DNA of 64,000 nucleotides from Pseudonocardia sp. N23. Its GTDB lineage: Bacteria > Actinomycetota > Actinomycetes > Mycobacteriales > Pseudonocardiaceae. Below the pieces are notes generated by a model, which had not been told where the DNA came from, did no database searches, and saw only the letters and a program-made list of their open reading frames with translations. Of this stretch, positions 47,569-55,664 are shown piece after piece. Each line of letters begins with the position of its first letter. Within the stretch, counting starts at the first letter, position 1. Position numbers and translations under genes: made by a program. The stretch lies in assembly GCF_002583555.1 (NCBI RefSeq), contig NZ_BEGX01000002.1:124001-188000 (forward strand), given 5' to 3'.

Positions 47569-47985
47569 TCAGCTCCGCACGCCTCGCCGGCGACGCACCT
47601 GGGCCGAGGTCTCCTCGTGCCGGGCGACCGCCCTGAGCAGATCCCGCCGGGTGACGACCCCGACGAGCTCACCCTCGTCGACGACGGGCAACGAGCGGAC
47701 GCAGGACCTCAGCATCAGGGCGGCGACCTGCGCGACAGGGTCGTCGCGACGGACCGTCTCGACCGGTGTCGTCATGACCTCCTCGACCAGCGCCGGTGTG
47801 TCCGCCCCCGATCGGGCCGGCGGCGCGACGCGACCGCGGATCAGGTCCGACTCGGTCACGATGCCGATCAGGGTGCCGCGGCGGCCGAGCACCGGCGCCG
47901 CGGTGAACCCGTGGGCGGCCAGGAGCGCCGCTGCGGGTACGAGCGGGGTGTCAGCACGGACCGTCACCACCGGCGAGCTCATCAC
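47569..47985 (-). CDS. CBS-pair protein, N-terminus cut off by a frameshift
   Basis: 138 residues from the GTG at 47985. Two CBS motifs: MSSPVVTVRADTPLVPAA and EEVMTTPVETVRRDDPVAQ, each ending in an IGIVTESDL / VGVVTRRDL strand. The start has no SD, and the natural lead-in residues (ITAEDV) lie upstream of the GTG in the same frame, just after a stop. The well-placed SD and ATG at 48106 are in another frame, separated by a run of five C (48003-48007). The shorter duplicate at 53664 has one base less there. So the gene is frameshifted, phase-variable or mis-sequenced. Confidence 0.75.
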   Translation of the reverse strand: MMSSPVVTVRADTPLVPAAALLAAHGFTAAPVLGRRGTLIGIVTESDLIRGRVAPPARSGADTPALVEEVMTTPVETVRRDDPVAQVAALMLRSCVRSLPVVDEGELVGVVTRRDLLRAVARHEETSAQVRRRRGVRS

Positions 47986-48106
47986 GTCCTCGGCGGTGAT
48001 GGCCCCCGGCTGTCAGGTACTCCCCCGTGATGACATCCCGCGGAGCGACATCGCCCGGGACGTCGTCGGCCGGACCGAGTTCGGCCATCTCGTCGTCGGC
48101 TTCCAT
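47951..48106 (-). pseudogene. Displaced N-terminal part of the CBS gene
   Basis: An ORF of 51 codons from ATG 48106 with GGAGGGAG upstream. It encodes an acidic segment (MEADDEMAELGPADDVPG, then APRDVITGEYLTAG) and then runs out of frame into the CBS region. Removing one base from the C5 run at 48003-48007 would join it to ITAEDVMSSPVV and give one protein of about 178 residues. Confidence 0.65.
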
Positions 48107-48299
48107 GTCGGCTCCCTCCGCCCGGTTCAGGGAAGGCCGGGCTGCGTCCTGACCAGCCTTGCGTGCGAGGACCGTGCCCGGCCAGGGCCGTTCGGTACTG
48201 CAGGTCCGGCCGCTCGACGCAGAGGTGGCGGCCACAGGTCACACCGGCGTCGGCGCACCGCCCGCGGGGCCCGGGCACGCGAAGGGCCCCGGGGTACGC

Positions 48300-48338
48300 G
48301 ACAGGGCCCGTCCCCGGTCACCGGGGACGGGCCCTGTC
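48300..48338 (-). terminator. Very strong terminator hairpin after cold shock gene
   Basis: An 18-bp perfect stem (GACAGGGCCCGTCCCCGG at 48300-48317 with its complement at 48321-48338) and a 3-base loop, 9 bp beyond the cspA stop. Confidence 0.85.
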
Positions 48339-48347
48339 GAGCCGGGA

Positions 48348-48551
48348 TCAGATGACGCGGACGCCCTGAGCCTGCGGGCCCTTCTGGCCCTGCCCGACCT
48401 CGAACTCCACGCGCTGCCCCTCGTCGAGGCTGCGGAAACCGCCGGCGTCGATCTCGGAGTAGTGCACGAAGACGTCGGCTCCACCGTCGTCCTGTGCGAT
48501 GAAGCCGAAACCCTTCTCGCCGTTGAACCACTTCACGGTGCCCTGTGCCAT
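48348..48551 (-). CDS. cspA: Cold shock protein, CspA family
   Basis: 67 residues. Full CSD with RNP1 (KGFGFI) and RNP2 (DVFVHYS) RNA-binding motifs, opening [17 protein letters not shown] chaperone. AAGGAG precedes the ATG. The 187 bp upstream to the desaturase stop form a long leader/promoter region, usual for cold-shock genes. Strong terminator downstream. Confidence 0.98.
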   Translation of the reverse strand: MAQGTVKWFNGEKGFGFIAQDDGGADVFVHYSEIDAGGFRSLDEGQRVEFEVGQGQKGPQAQGVRVI

Positions 48552-48738
48552 GTCTGTCTCCTTCTGAGGTGGGAGAACCCGCACACCGTGCGCGGGTTCG
48601 GCCGGCCTTGAAGGCAAAACGTGCGCATCGTGACGATCTGCACGGCCTACCACCAACTTGGTCCCGAGGCGTGCATGCACGAACACCGAAACTGAACGAC
48701 CTGTGTACAACAGCGTAAACGGTCGCCCGGACATTCCC

Positions 48739-49812
48739 TCACGCCGGTCGCTGCCGACGCCGGGCCCGGAGGAGGGCGTCCTCCCCACGCAGGGAGGCAC
48801 CGATCTCGTCCAGGTATCTCAGGATGTGGCCGTAGGACGGCAACAGCCCACCGTGGCTGTAGCTGATCCCCCGCTCGGCGCAGAAGGCCTGCACCAACGG
48901 CTGCGCCCGGCGCAGGGTGGGGCGCGGCATGCTGGGGAACAGGTGGTGCTCGATCTGGAAGTTCAGCCCGCCGAGGGCGAAGTCGACCCCCCGTCCACCG
49001 AGCACGTCGTGCGACGTCAGGACCTGCCTGCGCAGGAAGTCCAGCTCCTCCGCCGCCGACAGGATCAGCATCCCCTTGTGGTTGGGGGCGAACGAGCAGC
49101 CCATGTAGAAACCCCACAGGCCCTGGTGGACGACGATGAACACCACCGCCTTCCCCGGCGACAGGACCAGGAAGACCGCCGCCAGGTAGACGACGATGTG
49201 TGCCGTCAGCAACGTCGCCTCGACCCAGCGGGCGCGCAGCCCACCCCGCCGCACGGCCTTGATCCCCGACCAGTGCAGGTCGAAACCCTCCAGGAACAGC
49301 AACGGGAAGAACAGGCTCGCCTGGTGTTTCGCCATCCACCGCAGGAAGCCTTGCGTGGCACGCCCCTGCGCGGGCGTGAACGCGAGCGGTGCGATGTCGA
49401 TGTCGGGATCGGCGCCCTCGACGTTCGGGTTCGCGTGGTGGCGGTTGTGCTTCCCGACCCACCACCCGAAGCTCATCCCGACCAGCCCGCCGAGCCCGAT
49501 CCCCACCGCGTCGTTGGCACGCCGGGTCCGGAGGATCTGTCGATGTCCGGCGTCATGACCGAGGAACGCGACCTGCGTGTAGACGACGGCCAGCGCCGCG
49601 GCCACGAACAGCTGCCACCACGTGTCGCCCAGCCACGCGAACACGACCCACACTCCGGCGAAGGCCAGCAGCGTCATGGAACCCTTCACCGCGTAGTGCG
49701 TCGGCCGACGCGCCAGCAGCCCGGCCTGTCTGACGATCCTGAGCAGATCGGCGTAGTCGCTCCCACGCCCCGGTCCGGGCATGTGCGGGACCGGTGCCGC
49801 AGCCGTGGTCAT
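48739..49812 (-). CDS. Membrane fatty acid desaturase
   Basis: 357 residues. Three His boxes for the di-iron centre: HDAGH at 86-90, HNRHH at 122-126 and QIEHH near 290, with four membrane helices between. This is the acyl-lipid/acyl-CoA desaturase family (compare DesA3, Rv3229c). Introduces a double bond using O2 and an electron donor; no reductase gene is next to it. Upstream of cspA on the same strand, so membrane fluidity and cold response may be linked. Confidence 0.93.
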   Translation of the reverse strand: MTTAAAPVPHMPGPGRGSDYADLLRIVRQAGLLARRPTHYAVKGSMTLLAFAGVWVVFAWLGDTWWQLFVAAALAVVYTQVAFLGHDAGHRQILRTRRANDAVGIGLGGLVGMSFGWWVGKHNRHHANPNVEGADPDIDIAPLAFTPAQGRATQGFLRWMAKHQASLFFPLLFLEGFDLHWSGIKAVRRGGLRARWVEATLLTAHIVVYLAAVFLVLSPGKAVVFIVVHQGLWGFYMGCSFAPNHKGMLILSAAEELDFLRRQVLTSHDVLGGRGVDFALGGLNFQIEHHLFPSMPRPTLRRAQPLVQAFCAERGISYSHGGLLPSYGHILRYLDEIGASLRGEDALLRARRRQRPA

Positions 49813-50094
49813 CGGGTCACCTCGTCCTCCAGCAGCGAATCCACCGGGGTGCACCGGTCGATGCCGTTCCCGACGACCGTCGCCGGCGAGACGACAGCCG
49901 ATCCGGTAGGACCCGAGGTCCTGGTGCGGTCGGCGCGTCGGATGTGCGGCCGTGGAACAGGGTCGGACCACGAGGACCGGGATCGTTCGGGACGTGCACC
50001 GTCCATGGTCGTCCGATGTCGACGAGCGCGGCGGAGCGGGAGGTCCCCGCACCTGCAGCCGAACGACCCATCCGCATCCGGAGCGGACGGCGCG
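49813..50094. other. 282-bp spacer upstream of the desaturase
   Basis: No gene or clear DosR-like palindrome was found. Presumably it holds the desaturase promoter. Confidence 0.3.
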
Positions 50095-50259
50095 TCACCG
50101 CACGTGCTCGGGTACGTGGTCGATCGCGCGCAGGACGAGACGGGCCAGGGTGTCGGCAGCGGTTCGATCGAGCGCCGAGTTCTCCGCGATCACCGACGCG
50201 ACGAGCGCGACGCGCTGCTCGTAAGGGGTCACGAAAGGCGGGCGGATGTCAGTGGTCAT
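50095..50259 (-). CDS. Small DUF6307-like protein
   Basis: 54 residues from ATG 50259, ending CACGTGCGG-TGA. The sequence MTTDIRPPFVTPYEQRVALV, then SALDRTAADTLARLVLRAID and HVPEHVR, fits a short helical family found in Pseudonocardia and mycobacteria (DUF6307 as I recall it). It lies head to head with the hibernation-factor gene; the perfect box at 50397 is between them, 138 bp from this start. Function unknown. Confidence 0.7.
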   Translation of the reverse strand: MTTDIRPPFVTPYEQRVALVASVIAENSALDRTAADTLARLVLRAIDHVPEHVR

Positions 50260-50396
50260 GGCGACGACGCTAGAAGCGGTGACCGGGTGGGAGGGAGGGG
50301 CGGAGGACCCGCCTGCGGTGGCCTCATGGCCCCGGCCCGGCGATGTCCGCCGACGCGGACGCCGTGGAGCCGGACTGCCGTGTGGCGGCCGCAGCA

Positions 50397-50410
50397 GGGA
50401 CCTCCGTCCC
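50397..50410. promoter_or_regulatory. Perfect DosR-like palindrome (hibernation factor)
   Basis: GGGACCTCCGTCCC, flanked symmetrically by A and T. It lies 113 bp before the start of the Rv0079-like gene and 138 bp before the DUF6307-like gene. Confidence 0.7.
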
Positions 50411-50523
50411 TACTCGTGGGCCGGGGGGCGAGGGATGCTCCGGGCCCGGTCGACGCAGGCGGCGCCCGACCCCGGCGCCCGTGCGCACCCCGACCACCCG
50501 AACCCGTCGTGAGGACTGATCCG

Positions 50524-51321
50524 ATGGCCACACCCCGCAACGACGTCGTCGTCCAGCTGGTCGGTGACCACCCTCCCGGCATCCACGAGAAGGCCACGGA
50601 GACGGTGCGGGCGGCACTGCGGCACGCCCGCGGGCCGGTCCTGCGCGTCACCGTCCGCATCGGACGCCACCCCGATCCCGCCGCACAGCCACCTGTCCTC
50701 GCAGAGGCCACGATCGACGTCGACGGCCACCCCGTCCGCGCCCGCGCCCACGCCGCGACCGACACCGAGGCCCTCGACCTCCTGCAGTACCGGCTGCGTA
50801 CCCGGCTCGCACGCGACCGGCACCACCATGCCGCCCACTGGGAGGACCGCCGGGGCGAGCAACCGAAGTCGGAGCCGCACGAGTGGCGCCACGGCCAGCT
50901 CTCCCGGGCCAGGCCGACCTTCTTCCCCCGCCCGACCGAGGAACGGGCCGTCGTCCGCCACAAGACCTTCTCGGTCGGCACCGTGGACCTCGACGAGGCA
51001 GCCTTCGACCTGGAGGTGCTCGACCACGACTTCCATCTGTTCACCGAGGCGGGTACCGGCCAGGAGGGCGTGCTCTACCCGACTTCGGACGGTCTGCGCC
51101 TCGCTCTGGTCGATCCCCTGCGCGAGGAGCTCGCCCCGCACACCGTCGCGGTGACGGTCAGCCCGCAGCCCGCCCCCACGCTGAGCACCGAGGAGGCCTG
51201 CGAACGTCTCGGTGTTCTCGCCCTGCCGTTCCTGTTCCACCTCGACGCCGAACGCGGACGCGGCGCGGTGCTCTACCGCCGCTACGACGGCCACTACGGG
51301 TTGATCACCCCCACGGAATGA
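50524..51321 (+). CDS. Rv0079-like (DATIN) ribosome hibernation factor, HPF/RaiA type
   Basis: 265 residues. The N-terminal ~110 form an HPF/RaiA-like ribosome-binding domain. Two copies of the S30EA C-terminal domain follow: about 150-200 (VVRHKTFSVGTVDLDEAAFD, FHLFTEAGTGQEGVLY) and about 210-263 (LPFLFHLDAERGRGAVLYRRYDGHYGLITPTE). This two-repeat layout and the final RYDG-x2-GLITPT match Rv0079, a DosR-regulated translation inhibitor. It would store 70S/100S ribosomes during dormancy. GAGG site before ATG. Confidence 0.9.
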   Translation: MATPRNDVVVQLVGDHPPGIHEKATETVRAALRHARGPVLRVTVRIGRHPDPAAQPPVLAEATIDVDGHPVRARAHAATDTEALDLLQYRLRTRLARDRHHHAAHWEDRRGEQPKSEPHEWRHGQLSRARPTFFPRPTEERAVVRHKTFSVGTVDLDEAAFDLEVLDHDFHLFTEAGTGQEGVLYPTSDGLRLALVDPLREELAPHTVAVTVSPQPAPTLSTEEACERLGVLALPFLFHLDAERGRGAVLYRRYDGHYGLITPTE

Positions 51322-51368
51322 GACCGGACGAGGTCGGAACAGGCGTGTACGGACCGGGGCCGGCTGCG

Positions 51369-51382
51369 AGGACGAAGGTCCT
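51369..51382. promoter_or_regulatory. DosR-like palindrome, A/T outer variant
   Basis: AGGACGAAGGTCCT, extended by G and C to 16 bp of perfect symmetry (51368-51383). The inner ten bases equal those of the boxes at 17344 and 42934. It is 88 bp before the gene at 51471. Confidence 0.6.
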
Positions 51383-51470
51383 CCCCATCCGATCTGCCCG
51401 ACCCTCGAACCCGCGGGTGCCGGCATCGACGATGTGGGTGCGGAACGACCGACGACACGGGAGTGGAACC

Positions 51471-51854
51471 ATGGAACGACCTCTCTCACCGGCGGACCGA
51501 CGCACGACCGCGCGACGATCACTGGCGACGCCGGCCGGGCGCCGGGCCGACAGCCGCCGGTTGGACGTCCAGTGCTCCCACGGTCACCACGTCGCCCAGG
51601 TGTACGACGCGGACAGCGGGCTGGTCTACGTGTCCGACACCGGCGCACGCAGCCACGGCCGGGGTGACCGCGTGGACACCGGCCACATCGCCGGCAGGCG
51701 TCGCGGCGCCTACGTCGACCTGCTCGATCCGGGCGAGGGCGCGATCGACGACGACGACCTTCCGGCGAGCTGCGAGTGCGGCCCCCGGACGCTGTCCCGG
51801 TCGGGTCTGCTTGCCGCGGTCGCCCGCGGCCAACGGCACATGCGACTGCGCTGA
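51471..51854 (+). CDS. Hypothetical Cys-containing protein of the stress island
   Basis: 127 residues. GGAG before the ATG. Basic N-terminus, then VQCSHGHHVAQVYDADSG near 33-50 and SCECGPRTLSRSGLLAAVA near 101-119. The Cys-x-His-x-His and Cys-x-Cys groups could bind a metal such as zinc. I recognise no named family. The DosR-like palindrome 88 bp upstream and the neighbouring hibernation factor and Hsp20 suggest a dormancy-induced protein. Confidence 0.65.
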   Translation: MERPLSPADRRTTARRSLATPAGRRADSRRLDVQCSHGHHVAQVYDADSGLVYVSDTGARSHGRGDRVDTGHIAGRRRGAYVDLLDPGEGAIDDDDLPASCECGPRTLSRSGLLAAVARGQRHMRLR

Positions 51855-51975
51855 CCCTCCTGCCGACCTGCGTCCGGATCGGCCAGTGCCACGCACGCCC
51901 GGTCGAGGGACGGCACCCGACGCGTCCCGCCCGACCGGCTGGACGAGCCATCGCCTGAGGAAGCGTCCGGGCGCG

Positions 51976-52419
51976 TCACGAGGTGGGATCGGACTCGATC
52001 GCCCGGGCGCCGCCACGATTGTCGATCGGGATCCGGCGCGGCTTCGCCCGCTCACTGACCGGGATGCGCAGGGTCAACACGCCCGCGTCGTAGGCAGCCT
52101 CGATCTTCTCGGTGTCGAGGGTGTCCCCGAGGAACAGCTCACGGACCGCCGGGCCCTTGGCCCGCTCGGCGATCTGGTAGCTCACGCCCTCGGGGTGGGC
52201 GGAGCCACGCTCGGCCCGCACCGTCAGGAAGTTGTGTTGGACGTTCACCTCGATCGCGGACGGCTCCACGCCGGGCAGGTCGAGCTGTACGACGAACTGG
52301 TCGCCGTCGCGGTAGGCGTCCATCGGAACGACCATCGGTCGCACCTCGGACGTTTCCTGGTCGAAATGCCTCTGGCCGAGGCGGTCGAGGTCACGGAACG
52401 GGTCCGTCCGCATCAACAC
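51976..52419 (-). CDS. Hsp20 family small heat shock protein (Hsp18/Acr type)
   Basis: 147 residues from GTG 52419 (a nearby in-frame ATG at 52413 is an alternative). MRTDPFRDLDRL opening is typical of the actinobacterial Hsp18 group; the alpha-crystallin domain runs about 30-125 (PMDAYRDGDQFVVQLDLPGV, YDAGVLTLRIPV). GGAGAGGAG upstream favours the GTG or ATG equally. Distinct from the Hsp20 at 30321. A GGGCC-type palindrome lies at 52569, 150 bp upstream. Confidence 0.95.
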   Translation of the reverse strand: MLMRTDPFRDLDRLGQRHFDQETSEVRPMVVPMDAYRDGDQFVVQLDLPGVEPSAIEVNVQHNFLTVRAERGSAHPEGVSYQIAERAKGPAVRELFLGDTLDTEKIEAAYDAGVLTLRIPVSERAKPRRIPIDNRGGARAIESDPTS

Positions 52420-52568
52420 GGTGACTCGTCTCCTCTCCTGGGTCGTGGGTCAGTCGTCCGCCTCGACCCTCTCGCAAAGGGTGTCGTCCATGCGGACATG
52501 AGGGCGGGCGATGACCCAGGATGCCTCGTGCCGAGGGGCCCTCCTACGGGTGGAAGGCCCCCGTCACC

Positions 52569-52582
52569 GGGCCGTTGGGCCC
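52569..52582. promoter_or_regulatory. GGGCC-N4-GGCCC palindrome upstream of Hsp20
   Basis: GGGCCGTTGGGCCC, perfect half-sites of the C/G variant also seen at 12613 and 30041. Upstream of the leftward Hsp20 gene; another short palindrome (GAGGGGCCCTC) lies at about 52533. Confidence 0.35.
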
Positions 52583-52629
52583 CGTTCGGTGCACCGGTCA
52601 CGGCCCACGGACGCCTGTCGTGGCAGAGC

Positions 52630-53559
52630 TCAGTCGGCCACCCGTACGTCACTCGGAGCCCACTCCGACGACCGCGCCCGCATCCCCGGCCCGACGACCA
52701 TCACCGGGCATCGAGCCGTCGTCACGAGCAGCCGGCCCACCTGACCCAGCTCGAGTCCACCCGACCGGCCGCGTGCACCGATCACGACGAGCTGGGCCTC
52801 CGCCGAGAGCTCACGCAGCGCCCGCTCGGGGTGGTCACGAGTGGTGCCGTACCTCACCTCGACGTCGGGATGGCGTCTCGTGTGCTGCGCGACCCGGTCG
52901 TGCAGCGACTCCCGGACGCCCGCGGCGAACCGGCCGAACTCCACCGTGGTCCCGTGTTCGGTGTCCAGCGGGACGTCGCTCCAGGCGTGCAGGACCCTCA
53001 GGTACACGTCACGCGCGTGCGCTTCGCGGAGGGCGATCTCGAGCGCGGCGTCCGAGTCCGGCGAGCCGTCCACCCCGACGACGACGGGGTCGTCGGGTCC
53101 GGTGTCGGGCACCTGGTTGACGAACACGAGCGGGCATGCCGCCCTGCCGGCCAACGCGACGCCCAGGAGAGTGCCTGCCCACCCCCCGACCGGACGCCCG
53201 ATCACCAGCAGCTCGGCCGCATCCGACATGTCGCCGAGAACCTCGACGGGGACGCCGTCGCACACCTCCGCGGACACCGCTGCGGCCGCGAGGCGCCCGA
53301 ACACCTGCGCCGCCGCACGGTCGACGTCGCACCGGGCGGTCGACCGCAGCTCCGAACGCACCTGGGCCGCTGCCCGCACCGCCTCCGGGTGACCGGCCAC
53401 CCCGTCCTGCCACTCCACGACCTCGATGAGACGCAGTCTCAGGCCGCGCCGATCGGCCTCACGCGCGGCCCACACGGCCGCGTCGACGCAGTGACGGGAG
53501 CCGTCGATGCCCACGACGACCGCCCGGTCGGCGGGGCGCGACGCTCCGGAACCGGCCAT
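52630..53559 (-). CDS. Tandem universal stress protein
   Basis: 309 residues. First domain opens VVVGIDGSRHCVDAAVWAA, with the loop altered to IGRPVGGWAGTLLG; the second opens VVVGVDGSPDSDAALEIAL and ends IGARGRSGGLELGQVG. Both loops deviate from the ATP consensus at the last Gly-Ser, so nucleotide binding may be weak. GAGGAGG precedes the ATG. The perfect DosR-like box at 53639 is 79 bp upstream. Confidence 0.88.
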   Translation of the reverse strand: MAGSGASRPADRAVVVGIDGSRHCVDAAVWAAREADRRGLRLRLIEVVEWQDGVAGHPEAVRAAAQVRSELRSTARCDVDRAAAQVFGRLAAAAVSAEVCDGVPVEVLGDMSDAAELLVIGRPVGGWAGTLLGVALAGRAACPLVFVNQVPDTGPDDPVVVGVDGSPDSDAALEIALREAHARDVYLRVLHAWSDVPLDTEHGTTVEFGRFAAGVRESLHDRVAQHTRRHPDVEVRYGTTRDHPERALRELSAEAQLVVIGARGRSGGLELGQVGRLLVTTARCPVMVVGPGMRARSSEWAPSDVRVAD

Positions 53560-53638
53560 CGCTTCCTCCTCGGGTCTCGGTGTCCGAGCCTGGCAGCGCG
53601 ACTGCCCGGGGAGCTGCGGCGGATCGGCCCACCGGACG

Positions 53639-53652
53639 GGGACTTTCGTCCC
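53639..53652. promoter_or_regulatory. Perfect DosR-like palindrome (USP 52630)
   Basis: GGGACTTTCGTCCC, 79 bp before the USP start. Its TTTC centre is closest to the mycobacterial consensus of all boxes here. Confidence 0.72.
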
Positions 53653-53663
53653 GGACACCCGAC

Positions 53664-53780
53664 GGCGGTGAACCCGTGGGCCGCCAGGAGCGCCGCTGCG
53701 GCTGCGAGCGGTGTGTCACCACCGACCGTCACCACCGGCGAGCTCATCACGTCCTCGGCGGTGATGTCCCCGGCTGCCGG
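53664..53780 (-). pseudogene. Duplicated fragment of the CBS gene at 47569
   Basis: About 117 bp nearly identical to 47899-48015. It encodes ITAEDVMSSPVVTVGGDTPL and the next AAAALLAAHGFTAV, then stops matching right beside the DosR-like box at 53639. In the upstream part the fragment reads in a frame without the extra C present at 48003-48007. No SD or full domain, so it is a partial duplicate. Confidence 0.8.
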
Positions 53781-53873
53781 ATGGCGGCGGGACGGAATGC
53801 GGCCGGCGCGTCACGGGTTCTTGCTCCTGGGCGCAGTGACTTCTGAGCACAGTGACATCGCGGGAGGCGACCG

Positions 53874-54938
53874 GTGACCGAGCTCGTGCCGTTCGTCGTC
53901 GCCCTCGTCGTCCCGCTGACGGGGCCGGCATCGATCTACGCTCCCTCGTGTGTGCTGTGCGCGCAGCTCGCGACGGAGGAGATCAACGTGGCGGGCGGGC
54001 TGCTCGGGCGGCCCGTCCGGCTCCGGATCGTCGACGGCTCCGGCGACCCGGAGCTGGTCGCAGCCGAGGTGGACCGGCTCGTCTCGCGCAACCACGTCGC
54101 CGCGATCGTCGGGTGGCACATCTCCGCCGTCCGCCGGCGCGTCGCCCCGACGGTCCGCCGACGGGTTCCCTACATCTACACCGCCCTGCACGAGGGCGAC
54201 GAGACGACGCCGGGTGTCCTCGCCACCGGTGAAACGCCCGACATACAGCTGCGGCCGGCCCTGGGCTGGCTCTCCGACGAGATCGGTGTCCGGAAGTGGT
54301 TCGTGGTCGGCAACGACTACGTCTGGCCACGGCAGTCCGCCGTCGCGGCCGCCGAGTTCCTCCACGGGCGCGGCACCGGCGTCGTCGACATGCGGTTCGC
54401 CCCGCTGGGAACCGCCGACTTCCGGACCGCACTGGACCGCATCGGCCGCAGCCGCGCCACCGGGGTGCTGATGTTGCTCGTCGGCCGCGACGCGGTGGCC
54501 TTCCACCGCCAGTTCGCCGAGCTCGGGCTGGAGGACCAGTGCGCCCGGTTCTCGCCGCTGATGGACGAGACCATGCTCGCCGAGATCGGCCCCGAGGCCT
54601 CCCGGGACGTCTTCTCGGCCTCGGGGTACTTCGAGGCCCTCCCGACCTCCGAGAGCCTCGCGTTCGGGAGCCGGTACTCGCGACGGTTCGGCCCTGGGGC
54701 GCCACCTCTCGGCGGCCCGGGCGAGTCCTGCTACACGGGCCTGCTGACCCTGGTCGAGCTGGTCCGCCGGACCGGCCGCACCGACGGCGAACACCTCGCC
54801 CGGGTCGACCGGGTCCACGTCGCGAGCCCGCGCGGACCGGTGCACGTCGACGCGTCGAGGGCGAGCGCGCCCGCCCGGCAACGCGTGTACATGGCGACCG
54901 CCGACCGGCTGGGGTTCGACGTCCTCGACTCACTGTGA
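53874..54938 (+). CDS. AmiC/UrtA-like periplasmic-binding-fold protein without signal peptide
   Basis: 354 residues, type-1 periplasmic-binding fold: VPLTGPASIYAPS near 14, EEINVAGGLLGRPVRL near 36, AIVGWHIS near 78, then DYVWPRQSAVAAAEFL near 144. This is the amide/urea-binding (FmdD, UrtA, AmiC) group. The N-terminus lacks a cleavable signal or lipobox, so it may be a cytoplasmic ligand sensor, as AmiC is. No transporter genes are adjacent. GTG start with GGAGG. Confidence 0.8.
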   Translation: MTELVPFVVALVVPLTGPASIYAPSCVLCAQLATEEINVAGGLLGRPVRLRIVDGSGDPELVAAEVDRLVSRNHVAAIVGWHISAVRRRVAPTVRRRVPYIYTALHEGDETTPGVLATGETPDIQLRPALGWLSDEIGVRKWFVVGNDYVWPRQSAVAAAEFLHGRGTGVVDMRFAPLGTADFRTALDRIGRSRATGVLMLLVGRDAVAFHRQFAELGLEDQCARFSPLMDETMLAEIGPEASRDVFSASGYFEALPTSESLAFGSRYSRRFGPGAPPLGGPGESCYTGLLTLVELVRRTGRTDGEHLARVDRVHVASPRGPVHVDASRASAPARQRVYMATADRLGFDVLDSL

Positions 54939-54989
54939 CCGGCGGCAGGACGCTCACTGCGGCCACCTGACGGAAGGCGACGGTTCCCC

Positions 54990-55234
54990 ATGATCGACAA
55001 CCCTTTCGACAGCCGCGTTACGGCGCGGACCCTGGTCATGCCGATCGCGAGGACATGTTCTTCCCGCCCCGGGACATGAAGGCCGAGCAGGAGCTCGTCG
55101 CCGGCAGCGAGCTGAGGGTCATCGACGACGTTGCGGGGCACATGGGCGTCCCCGGCATCACCCGGGCTCCATCGACCAGGTCGACGAGCACGTCGCCGAG
55201 CTGCTCGCGGACGGCCGTCCCCGCCGGCCGGTGA
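54990..55234 (+). pseudogene. Decayed alpha/beta hydrolase (homoserine acetyltransferase-like) C-terminus
   Basis: Three frames carry successive pieces of one protein: TARTLVMPIA from the ATG at 54990, then REDMFFPPRDMKAEQELVAG and VIDDVAGHMGVPGI, then GSIDQVDEHVAELLAD. These match the last ~70 residues of this hydrolase family, with the acidic and His (AGH) triad residues. Each join is a shift of one base in the same direction, so two single-base losses broke the frame. The N-terminal part with the nucleophile is absent. Confidence 0.7.
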
Positions 55235-55664
55235 CCGACGCCGTGTTCACCTCCGAGCCTGAGGACCTCACTGTGCGCCACCCGAGGACCGCCGCCCGGT
55301 CGTCGACCAGCCGGCACCGGTGTCGCTCGGCGTCGCTGCAGGTCCGAGTGGCAGCGGGAACCGCCCCGAACGAGCGGACGCGACCGATCGGAACCGCCCA
55401 CCGGTCCGGCTGTGCCGGTGCGCGGCGGTGCGTCCGGTACGGCGACCCCGGCCCGTGTGGGCTGCTGCTCCAGGTTGCGTCCAGGTCGGCACTGTCCGGA
55501 GTGGTCCGCGGGGTGGGGCTCCTGTGAGCACGGGCCGCGGCCGCGACGTCGCCGGTTCCGGAACTGCACCGGTCCCCTTCCCGTTCCGCCCCCCGAGCAG
55601 CGGGACGGACGTCTAGCGTCGGACGATCACGGTGGCGCAGGCGCCACCCGGAGGGAGGACGTCG
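55235..55664. other. 430-bp spacer upstream of the LDI-like cassette
   Basis: No supported gene. It should contain the promoter of the cassette at 55665; the start has a good SD (GGAGGGAGGA). No DosR-like palindrome was seen. Confidence 0.3.

Noticed and set aside
48241-48299. Further GC-rich repeats before the cspA terminator, considered as a repeat array or CRISPR
   Set aside because: Only loose repetition of GGGCCC-type words; no regular repeat-spacer pattern.
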